A stretch of 64,000 nucleotides of DNA, taken from positions 32,634,830-32,698,829 of the forward strand of contig CM055879.1 in NCBI GenBank assembly GCA_029582165.1, given 5' to 3'. The first letter of the stretch is position 1, and every line of letters starts with the position of its first letter. The position numbers were made by a program, and so were the translations under genes. Below, in pieces: positions 36,311 to 48,005 of the stretch. Source of the DNA: Portulaca oleracea (Eukaryota > Streptophyta > Magnoliopsida > Caryophyllales > Portulacaceae). Under the pieces are notes generated by a model. It saw nothing but the letters and a program-made list of their open reading frames with translations. It did not search any database and had not been told where the DNA came from.

Positions 36311-37206
36311 GAGTCATTTTTAATTGAAGATAATGTGACATTCATCAATTGGATATTGAATTGAGCAGATTGATCAATCTCTCAATAATTGAGTCACTTC
36401 ATCAATCTATCAATTACTTCTTCTTTTTTGTCTATTTCTCTCCTCGTCTTCTTCTCCCTACCCTACTTTTTGAGGATAACTATGGTTAATATATTAAATA
36501 ATCTAAATTAGCTATAATATGGTAAATTTATCTTACCTTATAACTTTTTTTTTATCTACCTTTACCAACATCAAATTTATAATTTATTTATAAAAAATTT
36601 CCAGCACATGTCCGTGCGAAAGTCATGGTATTGACATTATGCTCATAGGAAAACCAGTCGCAAATATACAAATATTCATGGGATAACATTAATTATATAA
36701 TTAATGGCACTAACATATGTCTGATACTCCAATTGATTGATTCACGGATGTTTTTTTCCCCCAAAAAATCAGTCGCAGTTATTACAATTATGCAGCCTTG
36801 AATGAAGAATAATCATAGGAAAATCGAACAAGCCAGTTTCTGTTTATTTTTATAAGTATATATACTTTTTACAGTTACAAATAATATATATTTTGAATGT
36901 AATACAAATGGTATCAGTATCTATATTTTCCCGGTGTTCCACCTGAATTAAAAAAGAATCATCGAAACATCTTTTCAAGTCTTTGAGTGAGGAACCATAC
37001 GTAATGACAATGTCAGTCCCCACTTATTTGAAGAAAATATGCAGGCCAAACTCTTGAATCTTGTTGTCCCTCCTTGTGAAAAATCATATCATCTGCACTC
37101 TCAACTCTCAAGTGGCTATCTTCTTCATCCTCAAGCTAAACTCCATTGCTAAATCTTCAAGAAAACAGAAGAGCAGAAACAGAATCTGCAGGAATGGGAG
37201 GTGTTC
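36311..37206. other. No gene seen; includes 3' flank of bHLH copy B
   Basis: AT-rich. The part next to 37207 should hold the 3' UTR of the bHLH gene, but no polyadenylation signal can be assigned with confidence. Confidence 0.5.
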
Positions 37207-38541
37207 TCAAAGACCCATGAACGGAGACATCCTTCTATAAGCTCCAACATCGAATCCATTGTAAGCAATTGGAGCGTACATCCATAGATCGTCTGAGCTC
37301 AATAGCTGCACCATTCACAAACTCATGTCAGAATTCTCAACTGTTGTGTTAATGTGGTGTTGACCAGATCAAAATTTAATGTTTTAGACATACCCTGATT
37401 TGGAGCTGCAGAAACTTTACATAATGAAAAGCCTCTTCCAGCATTGTGCTGATATCAACCTGTCAAAATCATTCATTTATAAAAACAATCATCAACAAAT
37501 GCCAGCTTCCCATTCCTTTCGTATGTAATGTCTTGATGTCAGGAAATATTAGTAGTTAATTTAAAAGAACATCAGAATTCAGAACTACCGACTTTAGTTC
37601 CATTGGGGACAAGGTTCTGTAAGATCCTTAATCTTTCATTTATCCTCATCCTCCTCTTCTGCAAAATGAGATTAATGCAAAACTCAGCACACGCCCTGGG
37701 CAAGATTTCGGGTTTTAAGTGACTCAGTTGGGAACTGAAATAGATAGATATATACCCTAGCATAGAGGCTCTGAGGATCAGTTGCAGCACCACGGCTGGC
37801 TCTTTTCTTTCCAGTTGAAGTAACACCGGTTTCTTGATTAGATTGTGAGTCTGCTCCTTCATTAATCTCCTCTGAAACATTCGATTCACCCTCTGAAACA
37901 ACACTGTCATGAGCCGCATCAATTTCCTCCTCAGCATCGGAGGTGGCAGTTGCTTTGTCTTTCTTAGGTTGTGCCTTCTTCTTTCCTTTTTGCCCCTGGA
38001 GATTCAGTAAATGACCCATAATCAGAAACTGACCATGCAATTTTCACCCTGAAGAGGCATATATACATACATAACTTCAGGTACTTACAGTCTTGGGAGC
38101 GCGTGCTTTCTTCTTGGGTGTTGTTACCACTGAGCTAGTCTTTTCCTCAATCTGATCCTCAAGCTTCCTCTTCAGAGTCAACTCAGTGGTGCAAGATGAT
38201 TGATTGGCTGAATGCAAATCACTTGCATCATCAACAAGCAGCATCCCCAGAGAAACATCATTCAGCACTGGCAAATCATTACAACAAGGCATACCAAATA
38301 GAGAACTATCAGCATAGGCATCGCCATTAAGATGACTTTCTACAGCATAATTCCCCATAAGGGTTGATTGGCTACTTTCATGAGAGAAACTGAATGGTGT
38401 CATAAGGGTTGGATTATCATCCGGCTTAGTCGCAAGAGGGGAATAATCGAGCAAATTAGCACAACTATCAGATTCTTCAACTGAAAACAGTTTGCAAATG
38501 GACTCCCACTCTGAATCAAAGAAAGGCCCCGCAGTCTCCAT
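37207..38541 (-). CDS. RSL-class bHLH transcription factor, copy B
   Basis: Paralog of the gene at 2720-4029 and, by family, a nuclear regulator of root-hair growth. Five phase-0 exons: 38541-38089, 37995-37756, 37658-37593, 37459-37394, 37305-37207; 307 residues. FFDSEWESICKLF near the N-terminus, KKKARAPKT closing exon 1, an acidic Ser-rich exon 2 ending [14 protein letters not shown], then [35 protein letters not shown] and [17 protein letters not shown]. An extra intron (37460-37592, 133 bp) splits the loop after NGTK; its donor GTCGGT is weak. KRRMRINERL has Met where copy A has Glu. The promoter has the same TATAAATA. RSL2/RSL4-like is likely. Confidence 0.93.
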
Positions 38542-38654
38542 TATTTCTTTTTTCTTTTTTACGAGGGAAGAGAGGAAGAAAAGGAAGGCAACGAGGTGTG
38601 CAATCGGAGTTTAAGGCTCAACTGACACAACGACAAATGCATAGGTTGGTAGTA

Positions 38655-38662
38655 TATTTATA
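38655..38662 (-). promoter_or_regulatory. TATA box of bHLH copy B
   Basis: TATAAATA on the minus strand about 115 bp upstream of the ATG, inside a small palindrome (GTATAAATATAC). Position and sequence match copy A. Confidence 0.65.
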
Positions 38663-38699
38663 CTAAACTGCTGAATGGAATGTTGTAAAGATTGACATC

Positions 38700-39673
38700 A
38701 TTAGATAATTGATTTTGCAATTCTAATGCAATCATTAATGTAAGGTGGGCCTTAGTTCTCATTAACTAATTCCAGAAGTCCAACGTGGGCCCGGCACCAG
38801 GCAAAGTACAACTCAGAGAAAGACAAACTTAAGGCAATGATAAGAAGATTAAAAAAGACACAAGAGTTCGCAGCCTCAAAAGGCAATCACTGACTTCTAA
38901 CCCAGCAGCAAAATTTCAGATTACGAATAAGATAATGTGGCCAGAAGGGATCATTATGACTAATGAGGTCATTGACTATCCTTATTAAGCCTTTCAAAGG
39001 TAACAATTTATTCTTTTTTTATTTTTATGAAAAGAGAAAAGGTGGTTTTGTTCCGCGGGGGGAGGGGTGTCCAGAGGCGAACACCAAATGTACATCAGAA
39101 CATCAATTTCCTTGCTCGGATCAAATTCAAGATCAGATCAACTCAATTTTACATCCCAAAAGAGCACAATAATGAAAAGATTGGGGCTAGTTGATGAATT
39201 TGATGTATAAAGTATAAACACAAATGAAGACATCTTAGTTCAAAAAGCTCGAGGTGCACAAAAGCGCAGAGGGTCCTAGAGCTCAAGGCGTGGGACTCAA
39301 GGCGAAGGCACAAACTTTTTGGATACGAGGCGCACTTGTACTAAAGCTTAAAGTCATTCCCTAACATAGTTTTTTTTTTAAAAAATAAGCTAGATATGAC
39401 ATCAAAGAAGTGCTAGACGACTTTGTTATAACTATAAAAAATAACAGACTTTGCATTCTTTGAGCTAGGAAGGACACAGAGAGGAACAAAAGAGAGGAGA
39501 GAAAGATTACAAAAACAGATGAAAATCATGAAAAATAAGAGGGGTCGATGTCCTTGTAAGACATAAGTTTTTGACTTTGGCGTAAAGTACCAAAGAGTGC
39601 GGGCTTTTCCTATCAAGGCATAACCATTTGGGCTTTGGGCTTTTCTAAACCTAGTTGCACCTTTTTAAGGTAA
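38700..39673. other. No gene seen upstream of bHLH copy B
   Basis: Distal promoter of copy B and unassigned AT-rich DNA. Short frames have no domain. Confidence 0.45.
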
Positions 39674-39890
39674 TGGTGCGTTTGGTAGTTTCCTCAGAAA
39701 AACTTTCCCAGGAAAGACATTCCCTAAGGCCCTCTTGAGAAAATGTTTACTGAGCTTGAGAGTAAAATAATGACCCCCACACTAAAACTTTCCCATCTAT
39801 TTGTCACAACGAAACATGGAAAATTTTTCCAATTGGAAAAATTCGCTAACTTTCCCCGGAAAATTTGGGAACCAAACACTCCCTATGGAA
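39674..39890. repeat. MITE-like repeat with GTGCGTTTGGT end
   Basis: Left GGTGCGTTTGGTAGTTTCC pairs loosely with right GGGAACCAAACACTCCC. The interior has TTTCCC/GGGAAA words as in the element at 56664-56911. Borders are approximate. Confidence 0.5.
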
Positions 39891-40956
39891 ACAGTTTTAC
39901 CGCTGGTAACAGGTACATTCATGAGCATCTTTTCCAACTGGTGGAACGTGGGAGGCCCATTTTGGATAAAACAAATAGGGACAAAGTTTTGATAACTGGT
40001 TTAATGGAAACCAAGTTATGGGAACTAGTTTCATAACTTTTCAAAGCATCACTGGATGAGACATAGAGAATCACATAATTTTATCTGTTCTCTGGTTGGA
40101 GACATCTCTGATATCATTTTTTTAAATTTCCCTTTCCCCATTTCTGTACCCTCTCTCATGATTATTGATGTTTGACAAATCTCTAGTTCATGGGTTGAGC
40201 ATGGCTTAAACATTGCATATATTTGTCCACTAGCCAAACTGATACTTTCAAGAATCTGACTATAGGACACAAACAACAAAGTATAATATCATACATATGA
40301 TGACTAAGCCCAAATCATTATAATAAGAACAACTAAAGGTGCCAAGTTGCTATATGTGCAAAAGCAAAACGTTCAGCCTCAAACTACCATATCTTCTCCA
40401 AGCAGTTTAAGCCATTTAGCCTGCACTCTGAGGTCGGCACATAATGATGAAAACAAAATTCCCTATTGGAACAGCTCTCTTTCCATTATTGAATTTAATT
40501 GATTTTTATCTACCTTACAAAAACTTACAAGAAGTTCAAGATAGCTCACATTAGCAGGACCACACTAGGGTTTGTTGTTATTAATGTAGTGTAATAACTT
40601 ACAGAAAGTTCAAGATAGACATATCAGTATATTAAGTTGAGTTCTGCGCTGAAAAATATTTTTGACAAAAGAATGCAGAATACAACATTAAATTTGTGCA
40701 TCAGGACAATGTTATTCAGCTACAAAGGACAACCCTTTTGTAATCAAATCATTAACACAATCCGATTAAAGCACATGATGATATGGTTAAGGAAATATGG
40801 TCTGACAGCAGCAAGTTTGACAATATTATGTTTTTGTTTCTCTTTACTCATTTCTATCCCAGTGTTAACAATATATCTATTGCTGCAGTACATACAGCTC
40901 AATCTTTAATTCTTCACCGAGAGGTGCTGTGTGTGTGCTTGTTTTTGTTTTTTTTT

Positions 40957-40994
40957 TGTTTTTTTTTTTTTTTTTTTTTTTTGGGGGGGGGGGG
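40957..40994 (+). repeat. Poly-T run joined to poly-G run
   Basis: About 22 T followed directly by 12 G. A similar junction occurs at 62637-62669. Confidence 0.9.
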
Positions 40995-41385
40995 TGTGTT
41001 ATGGTCACTACTCAACAGCAAATGTTTTCTAAAATTAGCCTGTACAATGTCAATGCCAACCATATGGAACTGAGCTCGGTTGACACAAGCTCATAATCCC
41101 CATAAGATAACATAGGTCCCCAAAGGGTATCACCACCTTTTTGCATGAAGTATGTTTGCCTTTTGAATAATCATAACTCCTCGCCCTCAAGGTGACAACA
41201 GAAAGGTCATTTTTGGAACAACGGGAGATACACGTAATCGACTCAATCAGCCAATAAATAATAAGAACTAACTAATGGCTGAAATGATGACTGAGGGTTG
41301 AAAGAAACTTAACACAAGCACAAAGGTGTTAAATAATACAAAGTAGCTTCACATTATACATTTTATTCTGCTTTGTCCCATAATT

Positions 41386-43447
41386 TCAGTCAATTGGGTA
41401 CAATAATTGTTGATTATCCTTTGTACCAATGCAAGTATAGAACCATGCATTCATGAAAAAGCCACATGCTAATGAACTCACACCAATCACCTGTTTAAAA
41501 AAATCTTAAAAAAGAGTCAGCAATAGCAACACAATGCCTATCAAAATCAGAAAGCCAAGCTGTAAGATCATGAGATAAGATTTAAAAACTATGCAATCAA
41601 GATCTGTTTATTGCCCACCCAAAAGCTATCAGTGACTAAACAATTTCTTGAGTTCCTTTAAACTTTAATTAATATTCTCCCCCAGGCAATCAATTAATTG
41701 TATTATCCACAATAACCTCAAATTGGACTATTTTTCCCCTATCCCAATACCTCTAATTATAGAAAACTACCTAGAGAATATTGATACCAAATGCACCAAA
41801 ATAAAGGTTTTACATTGAGTTCTAAGTCTCACCCCACTCCTTGGTTTATCAGGGTGAATGGAGGAAGGGAAGGGGGTAGAGTGGTAGACTCGTGGTAAAA
41901 GATAAAGAAGTTATGTACGAAAATACATACATCCTGTCTGAATTGTGGGATTGATGCATATAACATGCATGAAACACGCAAGAATAGAATTTTAAAAAGT
42001 TCGTGTTTGTTCGTATTAGAAATTCAGAATTCTAAAGTTGCTGAAGAAGCAGGACCCTTGATGTTGCAAATATCGTCATAGAAAGAGCTCCACCATTGCC
42101 GCACTCACTATGGCAATATAAGTAACAAGGGCTAGAAGGGTAAAGAGCCAAAGTAGTATGAAGACCAATAAGAAGCAATTTCTAAAGAATAAAGACACAC
42201 GATGAATGTCTTGCCATATCTATAGTGCTAACCTATAAGAGTAAGAGTATCAAATAGGCTAACTGGTATGAAGACCAATACGAAGCCATTTCTAAGAATA
42301 AAGACACACGATGAATGCCTTGCCATATTTGTATTGCTAACCTATAAGAGTATATTAACAAACAGGCTATGTTTACTGTCATAAACTCAATATATCAAGT
42401 CTTCTCTAAGAAATTTCTTCAAACAAAAAAATGTCTTTCCTTATTCCTTTTCCTACAATCAAGAAGATACAATCACCTTTAGATTATTGAACCCTCAAGC
42501 ATAACCTAATACATTATCTTCAACTTTATTGGAGAAATAATGCAATGCATAAATTGGCACTGAAATCTGATTACTGCTGAAAACCATAGAAAGTACAAAT
42601 GGCTGTCCTTTTCTTCTCCCTTTGTTTCATTTTAAATAATACATAAATGATTCCTACATACATTTTTTCCTCTAGTGACTAGTTTGTGCATTGTCACATG
42701 CTAATAGGAGGGCAGTGGCCAGGAATTCTAAGGGGTGTTCTTTTTAGTATTTGTTCATACTTATTGTTGAAAGCTGTTTCAAATTAAGTAATTAGCTAGA
42801 AGTCACTAATGGTAAAGAAGATATAATTAGGTGTTTGCCATAAGTACTCAGTGCTTAACATAATATGCTGAAAAATATCGACTAAGAGGTATCGAATGAT
42901 GCTGAATTGTTTTGAACATTGAGGATAACTTTCAAGTTGTTCAACTTAAGTAAGGTGAAACTTTGTTCATCCTTGTGGATCCTCATCCTCCAACATAATT
43001 TCGAATTTCCAGCTAAATAGGGTTCAAAATCAAAAATGTTAGAAAGAATCTTGAAATTCAATTCATTAGCTTCATGAGAACAATTGTTTCACAAATATTT
43101 ACCATCTCATTCTGATCAGCACACAACATAATGGCGCAAAAGTGCATCTGCGATAAATCATCCATAACCACAAATATTATTTCTATGACAAAGATCAAAC
43201 ACTAATCAGAATCTATAGTACAGGAAAACACAAAATCTATGAAAATCAAACAAACCAAGCTGTAAGATCACCATTTCAGATTAAATACGAAATTCGATTA
43301 CAGGCCAAATTCAGTTCATTTCAAGCATCAGGTAAACTACATAGATTAGATAGACTAAATTACCTGAACCAAGATCTGTAATTTCATAAAATATCCGAAG
43401 ATTCCGGCAAATTTCTCGGCCAAATCCCACGCGTCAGATTGCGACAT
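41386..43447 (-). CDS. 77-residue small protein gene, three exons
   Basis: Assembled from splice signals on the minus strand: exons 43447-43364 (28 codons), 43147-43103 (15 codons) and 41490-41386 (34 codons plus stop), all phase 0 with GT donors and AG acceptors (GTAATT/CAG and GTAAAT/CAG). The protein starts MSQSDAWDLAEKFAGIFGYF, and its last exon holds a hydrophobic stretch (VIGVSSLACGFFMNAWFYTC) long enough for one membrane helix, ending LLYPID. I do not recognise the family and assign no function. A telo-box (AAACCCTAAA) lies about 310 bp upstream, often seen near plant housekeeping genes. Intron 2 is 1612 bp and contains a 110-bp tandem duplication. Main doubt: the short exons could be chance, but three in-phase exons with consensus junctions make a gene likely. 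Confidence 0.68.
42154..42373. repeat. 110-bp tandem duplication in intron 2
   Basis: AAGACCAATA recurs at 42161 and 42271, followed in both by GACACACGATGAATG and a matching tail. Period 110 bp, a few differences. Confidence 0.85.
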
Positions 43448-43750
43448 TTTGCTCCAAGTTCTTCCATTTTTCCTTTTTTTTTACGATGACCTTTGGGAAT
43501 TTGCGCCGGCCATTGCACGATCTTTGGACTTCTGGGATTTAAAAATTGGTTTCTCCAAAATCAAAGGACACACACAGGCACACAGCAGCAAAATGTGAGT
43601 AATAATCTAAACAAAAGCGTGTGTAGAATTTATTTTTTTATATAATCACCAAGAATTCCTAATTTTTCTTACGCAGAAATCCGATTTTGTTGAAAATTAT
43701 ATTCTTGGGAGGTTTGTAGTTTAAGCCGGCGATGCACCACGATGTGGTTT

Positions 43751-43760
43751 TTTAGGGTTT
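43751..43760 (-). promoter_or_regulatory. Telo-box upstream of the 77-residue gene
   Basis: AAACCCTAAA on the minus strand, about 310 bp upstream of the ATG at 43447. Such boxes are enriched in promoters of plant translation and organelle-related genes. A single match is weak evidence. Confidence 0.4.
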
Positions 43761-44090
43761 GGAGGTTGGGTTGGCGGTTAAAGGATGTTTTAAAAAGACA
43801 ACTTTGTGAAACTACCAACCAACCAAAGGTACCAAATTTCTAATATTTTATAGCTACCCATCAACTTCATGCCAAGTGTATTGTAGTACATTGTACTTCT
43901 ACATTTTTTAAATTTTGTAAATTCTGTAAAGTCAAGTTTGTGTGAGTAAATTCATAACAAAGAATGGATATACATGTATAATTGTACCATAGTTAAAAAT
44001 AGTGTTAATCAATAATGATTAAAATTGATTACAGCTTTTTTTTAATTATGAAATAGTAGTACATGAAAATTGCTCCGTCTCATGTTCTTT

Positions 44091-44266
44091 GGATTGGTAA
44101 CTCTTTCCCATTCAATCCAATCAAATCTAATCCAATCCAATCAAATCTAATCCAATCCAAACCTTACACAATTTCCCAAAAAAAAATTCTCGTTAAAAAC
44201 ACAATTTTCCAAAAAAACATCATAACTTATTCAATCTAATCCAAACCTCATTTTATCCAATCCAAA
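44091..44266. repeat. MITE-like repeat with CTTTGGATTGG ends
   Basis: TGTTCTTTGGATTGG at the left pairs with CCAATCCAAAGAATTA at the right. The interior is repeated CAATCCAATCAAATCTAAT words. Similar ends occur at 53617-53812. Confidence 0.6.
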
Positions 44267-44269
44267 GAA

Positions 44270-45042
44270 TTATGATTTTCTAAGGAGAAAATGATTTTCT
44301 AAGGAAAATAGTTTTCCATATTAAATTTTTCTTTGTTTGGTAGGAGACAAATTGTATTTCGGAAAATGACTATATATGTCGACATAAGTAGCGATATCTG
44401 CTACAAATGAAAATATTTGGAGCTCAAAATTCATATTTGAGTTTTTTTTAATCATTTCTATCTTATTGTAAAGTTTCGTGACAAACCGATTAAATTGAAT
44501 TTTGCTCTTAAGTTTCAGTCATATTTAACTACAAACAAATGTCGACAAAAGTGGCCATATATGTTACAAATGAAAATATTTGGAGCTCAAAATTTATATT
44601 TGAAATTTTCTTAGTTCATACTATCAAATCATAAAGTTTCAATTCAAACAGTTCAGTTTAAATTTTTTTAAGTTTCAGTTAGTTTTAGCGGAAGAAATTC
44701 TGGTATATGTCACGATAAATGTTATCAGATAAAAATATTTTGATCTAAAAATTTATATTTGAGCTTTTTTTAATCAATTATATCATGTTACAAAATTTTC
44801 AGCAAAACTGTTAATCTTGAATTTCGCCCTTAAATTTCAGTTAGAGTTAGTAGTGAAAATCGATCCGACAATCAACAGTGGAAAATATTTTTTTTAGATT
44901 GAATAAAGGAAGTCAATTTCCTTTCTCCAGGGGAAAATGATTTTCTTTGGAAATGATTTTCCAAACATTTTTTTCTATCAGACACTAAACAATTGAGAAA
45001 AAGATTTTTCTAAAAAGTGTTTTTGTCCTACCAAACACACTC
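44270..45042. repeat. Tourist-like repeat, copy 1 (left end unclear)
   Basis: Ends at the right with CCTACCAAACACACTC, followed by TAA. Contains three units of about 167 bp marked by GGAGCTCAAAATT, TATATGT and GTTTCAG words. Left border truncated or altered. Confidence 0.6.
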
Positions 45043-45045
45043 TAA

Positions 45046-45981
45046 GGGTGTGTTTAGTTGAAAGGAAAATGATTTCCAAGGAAATTCTTTTCCATGAGAA
45101 ATGGTTTTCCAAAGAAAATGGTTCTCCATGCCAAATTTTCTCTTGTTTGGTAAGAGACAAATTATTTTCTAGAAAATGACCATATATGTCGATATAAGTA
45201 GCGATATATGTTATAAATGAAAATATTAGGAGCTCAAAATTCATATTTAAATTTTTCTTAATCATTTTTATCGTGTTGTAAAGTTCGTGACAAACCGATT
45301 AAATTGAATTTTTCTTTTAAGTTTCAGTCATATTTAACTGCAAAAAAATATCGACAAAAGTGGCAATATATGTTACAAATGAAAATATTTGGAGCTCAAA
45401 ATTCATATTTGAACTTTTTTTTAATAATTTCTATCGTATTGTAAAGTTTCGTGACAAACTGAGAAAATTGAATTTTGCTCTTAAGTTTCAGTCATATTTA
45501 ACTGCAAAAAAATGTCGACAAAAGTGGCGATATATGTTACAAATGAAAATATTTGGAGCTCAAAATTTATATTTGAGATTTTCTTAGTCCATACTATCAA
45601 ATCATGAAGTTTAGATTCAAACAGTTCAGTTTGAATTTTTAAAAGTTTCAGTTAGTTTTAGCGGCAAAAACCTCTGATCTAGTATATATCGTGATAAATG
45701 TTATCAAATAAAAATATTTTGAGCTAAAATTTTATATTTGAGGTTAATACTAAATTTCGGCCTCAAATTTCAGTTAGAGTTAGTAGTGAAAAATCAATCC
45801 AATAATCAATGGTGGAAAATGATTTTTTTTTCTAAGTTGAACAAAGGAAGTCAACTTCCTTCCTTTAGAGGAAAATACTTTTCTTTGGAAATGACTTTCT
45901 AAACTTTTTTTTTTGTACCAAACACTAGAAAATCGGGAAAACATTTTTCAAAAATATGTTTGCCCCCTACCAAGCACACTC
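45046..45981. repeat. Tourist-like repeat, copy 2, TAA target duplication
   Basis: Starts GGGTGTGTTTAGTTG and ends CCCCTACCAAGCACACTC; TAA lies on both sides (45043-45045 and 45982-45984). Four internal units of about 167 bp start near 45182, 45349, 45512 and 45681. The three-base TAA duplication and end sequence suggest PIF/Harbinger mobilisation. No coding capacity. Confidence 0.75.
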
Positions 45982-46199
45982 TAAATTTAAGTAACATATG
46001 GTAAGCCGATGAGATTTTAGTTGTAGTGGTTAAGATTGAAGTCCTCGATGTAACAACAATTTTTTTTTTTATAAACAACAGCAAATTGTTAAAAAAAGGT
46101 AATGTGTTGGCTGCAATTTAGAAAATCAAGAAACTTAAAAGCTTAGCTTCAGTTGGTCATAAATATTGATTAGGTTGGATATAACTCTCCTAACCATCA

Positions 46200-47450
46200 A
46201 ACTTCAGCTCACCCAGTATGCTTGAGGTTGTTTTCATCCAATATGAATAAAGTTGTTCCTCCTAGCTCCGGTCGAGCAAGATGCTCCCTTTGAGTGTTGC
46301 ACGCTAGTAGAAGAGCGTCTTCGAGCTCTCCACTCGACAAAACTCTTTTTGGTTTGGATAATGGCTTTGTTGGAGTTGAAGAGGATGATGTTGAAAACAC
46401 TATTGTTTCTCTCTTTCCTGACACTCCGTATGAGGTAGGAGGATCTAAGAAATTCAAATTAGGAAAATGAATTTTTAAAAGCACTAAGAATGACACTTCT
46501 TGAACTATCTACAGACCAATTGGTAGTGGAGTGGCCAGTTATGAATAACAACTATTCACCAAACCTTATCTATAAAATGACATCGGTGGATTAGATGACT
46601 ATCTGTTCCTAATTGATCCAGACACATCTGGTTGGTAGGATTAATGTTTATTTCTATTTTAAGAAGTTTCCCTCAGATGGGGAGGCTATTATGAAATTTG
46701 ACAAAGAAAGAGCTTAATCCTCAACTGAATGTCAAGTTTTCAAATCCAGTAACCCTTCCATTTCTATGAAGCTTTTGGATCATGACATAACCAAGTGGCT
46801 GATTTAGTGGAGAAATCCCTATAACCAATAAGACCCAAACATTATTCGTCTTATACAAGAAATACAAGCAATCGGGTCTTTAGAACTAGATATGTGAAAT
46901 GTGCGGGTAGGACTTAGTTAACTTTGGAAATGTCCTAATGTCGTATATGAATCAAATCACTAAATTTGAGCTAGCCATCTTTAAAATTTTCTTGTTGTTC
47001 AATCATATTCAAAAGAGGGAGTTGATGACACCACTTATCATTCCAAATTTTATCAGAGGTGTCATCCCCTATTTCCCATCTTATTCCTTTACGGAAGAAT
47101 AAGAAAGATTTACAGTGATTCTTTCGGACCCAAGAATCTGTTAATTTTGGTTGCGAGTCAAATGTTTTGTCATTCTTATACTTAACTATCATTTGGGACT
47201 CCCAAAGGTTATCTTTATCATGCCGTATTCTCTAGATTAGTTTACAATGAAATACTAGTTTAACTGCATAGGTCTTTATGACTCCTAGACCACCTTTGTC
47301 TTTAGGGTGGAAAATCTTATCCCAAGAGATCATGCACATCCCTTTATTTAAGTTAGCTTTCCAAATGAAGTTTCGATTAACTTGGTCTAGCCACTCACAG
47401 GTCGTTTTGGTATTAGAAAGCATTGCATAGAATGAGTTGAGAGAGATTCA
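46200..47450 (-). pseudogene. LINE ORF2 C-terminal remnant
   Basis: Minus-strand pieces read NRNFIWKANLNKGMCMISWD, KDKGGLGVIKTYAVK and GIRWEIGDDTSDKIWNDKW, typical of the region after RT in plant L1 elements, then a degraded zinc-binding region. It ends with a linker (KSFVEWRARRR) that matches NAEWRAGRRF of the fragment at 63060-63880. Many stops and frame changes; dead. Confidence 0.82.
46500..46970 (-). other. Degraded middle of the LINE remnant
   Basis: Stop-rich in all minus-strand frames. It belongs to the LINE at 46200-47450 by position only. Confidence 0.5.
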
Positions 47451-47539
47451 AGATTTGTTAGTATGAGAATCGATCGTCCAACTTTGACCGTACAACACAA
47501 GGAAATTAGGTCCTTTACGAGTTTTGACAAAAATTTGGG

Positions 47540-47660
47540 TTTGTATCAAGTAACCAATTCGACCATTCGGTCAAATTGCTTGAATTCAAACCTTAATCAA
47601 AATTAAAATTGACCACTTTGTCCAAACTGAACCTGAACCCGAATGATCAAACCCAGTCAT
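47540..47660. repeat. Short 'ccgaa'-word repeat tract
   Basis: TTCGGTCAAATT and CCTGAACCCGAATG words, the same vocabulary as 4761-5199. Confidence 0.5.
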
Positions 47661-48005
47661 AGCTTCTGAATCAATTATTTCTTGTGCCAATCCAAATGAG
47701 CCTTGCTGAAACACTCTTACAATACCAGAAGAATACAAGTCTACAGACAGTTTTCAGCTCTAGGACTAGAATCATCACCCAAAGCTCTACCACAAAGACA
47801 ATTTGGAAATCGTCATCGTACACTGCACTGCAGGCATCTGATGTGTACGATGTAGAATCTCACAACCAGCCTCTTCAGTCTTATTTTAAGCCAACAATGG
47901 CATCGACAAGTTTCAATGGATAGAAAGAAGATAATACAACATAACAAAATTGCAACCGAACTACACCCGAATACTCAGGTTACAACTTCTAGTGTTTGAA
48001 GTCCA

